A stretch of 8,710 bases of DNA, taken from DAIUCA01 sp964613675 (GTDB taxonomy: Bacteria > Pseudomonadota > Gammaproteobacteria > Competibacterales > Competibacteraceae). Each line of letters starts with the position of its first letter. Position 1 is the stretch's first letter. Under the pieces are notes generated by a model that was not told where the DNA came from, did no database searches, and saw only the letters and a program-made list of their open reading frames with translations. Of the stretch, positions 5,335 through 8,710 are shown piece by piece. The stretch is from NCBI GenBank assembly GCA_964613675.1, contig CAZTIH010000111.1, positions 1 to 8,710 on the forward strand. The letters run 5' to 3'. The position numbers and the translations under genes were made by a program.

Positions 5335-8300
5335 TTAACGAATTCGGCGCCAGGGTTGTGCCCCCACGCGAATCCCCTGTAATGCTGGAATTGCATTGCC
5401 TTGTGACCCAAATACGGCATCCAAACCAGCGATGTTGGGGTTATCGAGAATTAGCGGATTATTCACCACACTATTAACGCCGACCCCGACGACTGCGTAG
5501 CGATCGGTTCCGTCAGGCGTATCAATGTCCACCAAGTCGTTTTGGTCGAATTGTTGGTCATTGTTGCGATCGAACACCGCCATTTCTTGCGCACCGCCCC
5601 CCTTAAACGCATCCAAAGCCATAAAGAAGGTCTGGCCGCCGCCGTCACAACTGGTTTCGCTGCCCGTACCCACATCACCCGGGATCAGCGTCGTGAACAA
5701 CACACGCTCATTCCGCAGGAAGGGATCGGAAACACTCATTTCGCCTCGTCCCATCGCCCCAAATTTCAGATCTAAGAAAAATCCGCGATGCCCTTTGTTG
5801 ATTACATCGACAAAATTATTCGAGACTGCCCGTTCCTGACCTCCAAACGCCGCCTGACCTTCAAAAATAATGAATTGCGGGACAAGCTCGTTTTCTCCTG
5901 CCGCTGACGCATCGGTTCGATTGGCAATCGGTTTGATCGACGAGGCCTTAGGACTACCTGTGGGCGGATCAACATAATCAATGAGGCCGTAAATCGTGTT
6001 CGTAAAATTGGGGTTAGGCGAACCGTCCCCGACTTCAAAATACTTGCCCGTCCCAAAGTACACATAAACCGACTCCACTCCATCCACAGTGGGTCCCCGT
6101 CCCACTTCGGGTTTGACCGTGATGGGTTGGCGTTGCCCATTCTCGTTGAGAGCTATGAAAAACGGCTTATTGTCCACAATTTGAGGTTGAGAACCGCGCA
6201 GGTCCACTTTCCACAGGTTCCCCCGCAGGTCTCCCGCGTAGGCAAAATCCCCGACATCATCGCCGTCGTAGTCCACCACCGCGACCGACGCTAATCCATT
6301 GGGGAAAGCGGCATCAGGCAGGGTGAGTTTACTCAGCACAGACCCCGTCGCGACATCGAGGAAATATAGAACTGCCCGCCCCGAACCCACGCTGCTATCG
6401 GACTCGTTGCTGTTATAGCCATTACCCAGTGCCACCACCCATTTGCCCTCAAACATGCTGTTGTTGGCCCGAAATATCACGGGTTGCGCGAAGGTGTATC
6501 CCAAATCGGCATCGTCTTGATCGGTGAACTCCCACATCACACTCGATGCGTTGAAATTCTGCGGATCAGTGACATTGAGCGCATAAATGCCCTGTCCACC
6601 GGCCCGCAATCCCCCCAACAACACCGTATTCCAACGATTATTAAAATACGCATCTGCTAGGGTCGGCGTCCCATCGACAAAGTAACGGTGGGTGTAATCC
6701 ACATTCGTTAGGCTCGATAAGTGGGGATACATCGTGCTGGGAACATACGCCAACAGCTCTACGCCATCCGACGCTCTGAATCCATGCAACATCCCCGCGT
6801 TACTGCCAGCATACATAACGCCAACGCGATTACGTTGCGCTGCTCGATAGTCCGCATGAGGTGTTTCTGCCGAACCTTCTGGCCACCGGTCGAGGTACAA
6901 CACGGGTGAACCTTTCACAAACTGCGGATTGGAATTGATGAAATCGCCAATCAAGCTACGGCGGTTGCGGAAAGTGCCCCCGCTATCCAATTCGTCATCC
7001 CGCACGCCCCGCAGATAATCCAACCGATTGGCACCCAAACCATCCTCGACGCGTTCGCCTGGCCCTTGAACAAAGGTATTGAGGGCGTTTTGCTGCTCGG
7101 CGGTGAGATTTCCCCAAATAAACGACCGCCCGACATAGCTATTTTGCGCCGCACGGTAGCTCGTAAAGATTTTCCGACTATTAGGACCGGGCAACGCATC
7201 CTTAGCAGACCACACTTGCCCCGGGACTTCGAGGTTGGTCAACGGATCAACATTGCTAGCCACCACATCCCCCGTCCATTCCGAACTGTCGAAGAAAGCC
7301 CGAAACACCTGGGTATCAGAACGCACCGAACTGGCGCTCGCTGCCGCCGCCGAGACCGATCCCACTAACGACAAGATTCGATTAAAGGCCGTGGTTAACT
7401 GTTGTTCGAGCTTTAGCGCATTGGTCACGAGAAAGTAGTTATCGGGAATCCCATTCTGGTCGGCATCCCACTCACTGGGCAGATTGGGGGTTTTGTCGCC
7501 ATCGCTATCCTCAAATCCACCCCATTTCGCTACATAGTACAGCGGATTTTTCAAGAGTTGCGCCGCTTGCTGACCCGACGGCGTGAAGGTACGACTGGTA
7601 GTCAAGGGTAATCGTGTCGCCATTTTCTCGCTGACAGGACTATCTGCCCAAACATCTGGCGGCGTATTCAGGAAGTAGGTGGGTTTAGAACCGCCTTGGT
7701 CATACACCTCCAAATAAATTCCATCCCGCGTGGTTCCCGAAATCACATAACCCATGTGCTGATCAATGCCACCCGCCGCGTACTGGGAATCCAGAGTAAT
7801 TGTCACTGTGCCATTGGCGTTGACCCGATATTCATACTGGACAATGGCATCCATATCGTGGTCGGCGCCCTGTTCCACATCCTCAAAGTTAACGCGAAAA
7901 CGCCCGTAATTCGGCCCCAGCTCCGTTACATAAAAATCGACGATCTGGTTTGTGGGTTGGAACTGGCCTTGAGTACGGTTGATTTTTGCCCCCGCCGGCG
8001 ATTTGGCGAAGGGGACAAGGGTAACAATCTGTCCGCCTACAGGAATTTCGATACGCGGCAAAGGCGAAGCTAAAGCAACGGCAAAGGTCGAAACCCGACC
8101 TTGTTCTGGGTTAGAAGCCACATTTAAGCGATTGGTATTGCCGTAATAAGCGATACTTGCCGAATAATAACCGCCAAGTTTAGTGGGTTCTTCGGGACTG
8201 AGACCGCGAATGTTCCCAAAGCTACTGGCTGACTTTTCCGTAGGTGCGCCGTCGTAATTATTTCCCGATTGCCCGATAAAGATCTGTTTTGATCCCCCCA

Positions 8301-8710
8301 TTTCTGCATTCCAGATTTGTTGACCGATGGCGGCGGTAGGAATATCCAAATCCGCAGAAAATCCCGATGCGGTTGGAAAGTAAGAATTGGGGACTTGATC
8401 GGTATCGTAGGAAGGATTGATGTCACTTACGAGGGTAATGAACGGACGCGAACAATATCGGTTGGTGTAATCGCCAAAGGGGTCATCCCACGATGCCACG
8501 GGGAGTCCTAAACGTGCATCAGGTTGTGCTGAAGCGGTGATTGAAAAAGCCACTGTGGGGGCTTTACGCCCAGCAAAGTAACGCAATGCCTCGTACATCA
8601 TTTCCGCGACTGGATTGCCCCACATCACACATTCCCCACCAGCAGGATTTAGGGGGCGCGTTGCAATCCAACCGCAGCTACCTGCGTTCTCAAAATTGCC
8701 ATATTCATAG
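5335..8710 (-). CDS. pilY1: Type IV pilus tip adhesin/biogenesis protein PilY1, 5' end beyond the window
   Basis: PilY1 is a large exported protein at the pilus tip that works with minor pilins in pilus extension, twitching and surface attachment. The frame is open to the right edge, giving 1124 residues counted from nt 8709. The segment before the GTG at 8628 still matches the family (CGWIATRPLNP, then C, then VMWGNPVAEMMYEALRYFAG), so that GTG is internal. The signal peptide and von Willebrand A region would lie upstream. YYSASIAYYG and the QGADHDMDAIVQYEY region are also typical. An acidic loop DSDGD...DADQNGIPD lies at residues 401-423 (nt 7441-7509). The C-terminal beta-propeller includes FRNRRSLIGDFINSNP and the calcium loop DYDGDDVGD (813-821, nt 6247-6273) followed by FAYAGDLRGNLWKVDL. 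A second EF-hand-like loop DRNNDQQFDQND is at 1047-1058 (nt 5536-5571). It ends PWRRIR. Confidence 0.95.
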   Translation of the reverse strand, partial: YEYGNFENAGSCGWIATRPLNPAGGECVMWGNPVAEMMYEALRYFAGRKAPTVAFSITASAQPDARLGLPVASWDDPFGDYTNRYCSRPFITLVSDINPSYDTDQVPNSYFPTASGFSADLDIPTAAIGQQIWNAEMGGSKQIFIGQSGNNYDGAPTEKSASSFGNIRGLSPEEPTKLGGYYSASIAYYGNTNRLNVASNPEQGRVSTFAVALASPLPRIEIPVGGQIVTLVPFAKSPAGAKINRTQGQFQPTNQIVDFYVTELGPNYGRFRVNFEDVEQGADHDMDAIVQYEYRVNANGTVTITLDSQYAAGGIDQHMGYVISGTTRDGIYLEVYDQGGSKPTYFLNTPPDVWADSPVSEKMATRLPLTTSRTFTPSGQQAAQLLKNPLYYVAKWGGFEDSDGDKTPNLPSEWDADQNGIPDNYFLVTNALKLEQQLTTAFNRILSLVGSVSAAAASASSVRSDTQVFRAFFDSSEWTGDVVASNVDPLTNLEVPGQVWSAKDALPGPNSRKIFTSYRAAQNSYVGRSFIWGNLTAEQQNALNTFVQGPGERVEDGLGANRLDYLRGVRDDELDSGGTFRNRRSLIGDFINSNPQFVKGSPVLYLDRWPEGSAETPHADYRAAQRNRVGVMYAGSNAGMLHGFRASDGVELLAYVPSTMYPHLSSLTNVDYTHRYFVDGTPTLADAYFNNRWNTVLLGGLRAGGQGIYALNVTDPQNFNASSVMWEFTDQDDADLGYTFAQPVIFRANNSMFEGKWVVALGNGYNSNESDSSVGSGRAVLYFLDVATGSVLSKLTLPDAAFPNGLASVAVVDYDGDDVGDFAYAGDLRGNLWKVDLRGSQPQIVDNKPFFIALNENGQRQPITVKPEVGRGPTVDGVESVYVYFGTGKYFEVGDGSPNPNFTNTIYGLIDYVDPPTGSPKASSIKPIANRTDASAAGENELVPQFIIFEGQAAFGGQERAVSNNFVDVINKGHRGFFLDLKFGAMGRGEMSVSDPFLRNERVLFTTLIPGDVGTGSETSCDGGGQTFFMALDAFKGGGAQEMAVFDRNNDQQFDQNDLVDIDTPDGTDRYAVVGVGVNSVVNNPLILDNPNIAGLDAVFGSQGNAIPALQGIRVGAQPWRRIR

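Noticed and set aside
8626..8628. GTG as the start of pilY1
   Set aside because: The frame stays open upstream to the window edge, and the 27 residues before it match the conserved PilY1 segment (CGWIATRP).
1..8710. tRNA, rRNA, CRISPR, insertion sequence or defence system
   Set aside because: I found no repeat-spacer array, no transposase-like reading frame and no terminal repeats; nearly all bases are explained by known gene families.

Overview
The window looks like chromosomal DNA of a gammaproteobacterium with medium GC content. The evidence is a class I (short, about 338-residue) ketol-acid reductoisomerase after the acetolactate synthase small subunit, RimI in a gene order recalling the enterobacterial holD-rimI pair, and a PilY1/PilE type IV pilus pair. 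I cannot name the genus. There are no RNA genes, insertion sequences, CRISPR repeats or phage genes, and coding density is high.

Plus strand, 1-4758. The 3' part of ilvH is followed by a strong intrinsic terminator and then ilvC (branched-chain amino acid synthesis). A tightly packed, translationally coupled group comes next: a family 4 uracil-DNA glycosylase with a Pro-rich N-terminal extension, rimI (ribosomal protein S18 N-acetyltransferase), a secreted STN plus retropepsin-like aspartic protease, and a divergent orphan TAXI-type periplasmic solute-binding protein. The last three junctions are 4 bp of spacing, an ATGA overlap and a GTGA overlap.

Minus strand, 4811-8710. This block converges on the first. 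It holds most of pilY1 (tip adhesin/biogenesis factor, running off the right edge), a textbook intrinsic terminator, and a pilE-type minor pilin. The rest of the usual minor pilin cluster (fimT/U, pilV, pilW, pilX) would lie beyond 8710 if present. A short GC hairpin lies between the two convergent blocks.

The most interesting points are three. The glycosylase begins with a peptide resembling the N-terminus of HolD (DNA polymerase III psi) and sits where holD sits next to rimI in E. coli, suggesting tethering of base-excision repair to the clamp loader. The minor pilin carries a DxDxDG calcium-type loop and is paired with a PilY1 that has several such loops. The aspartic protease has an STN domain fused in front. 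I see no clear sign of a wholly new multi-gene system; these are unusual versions of known families.
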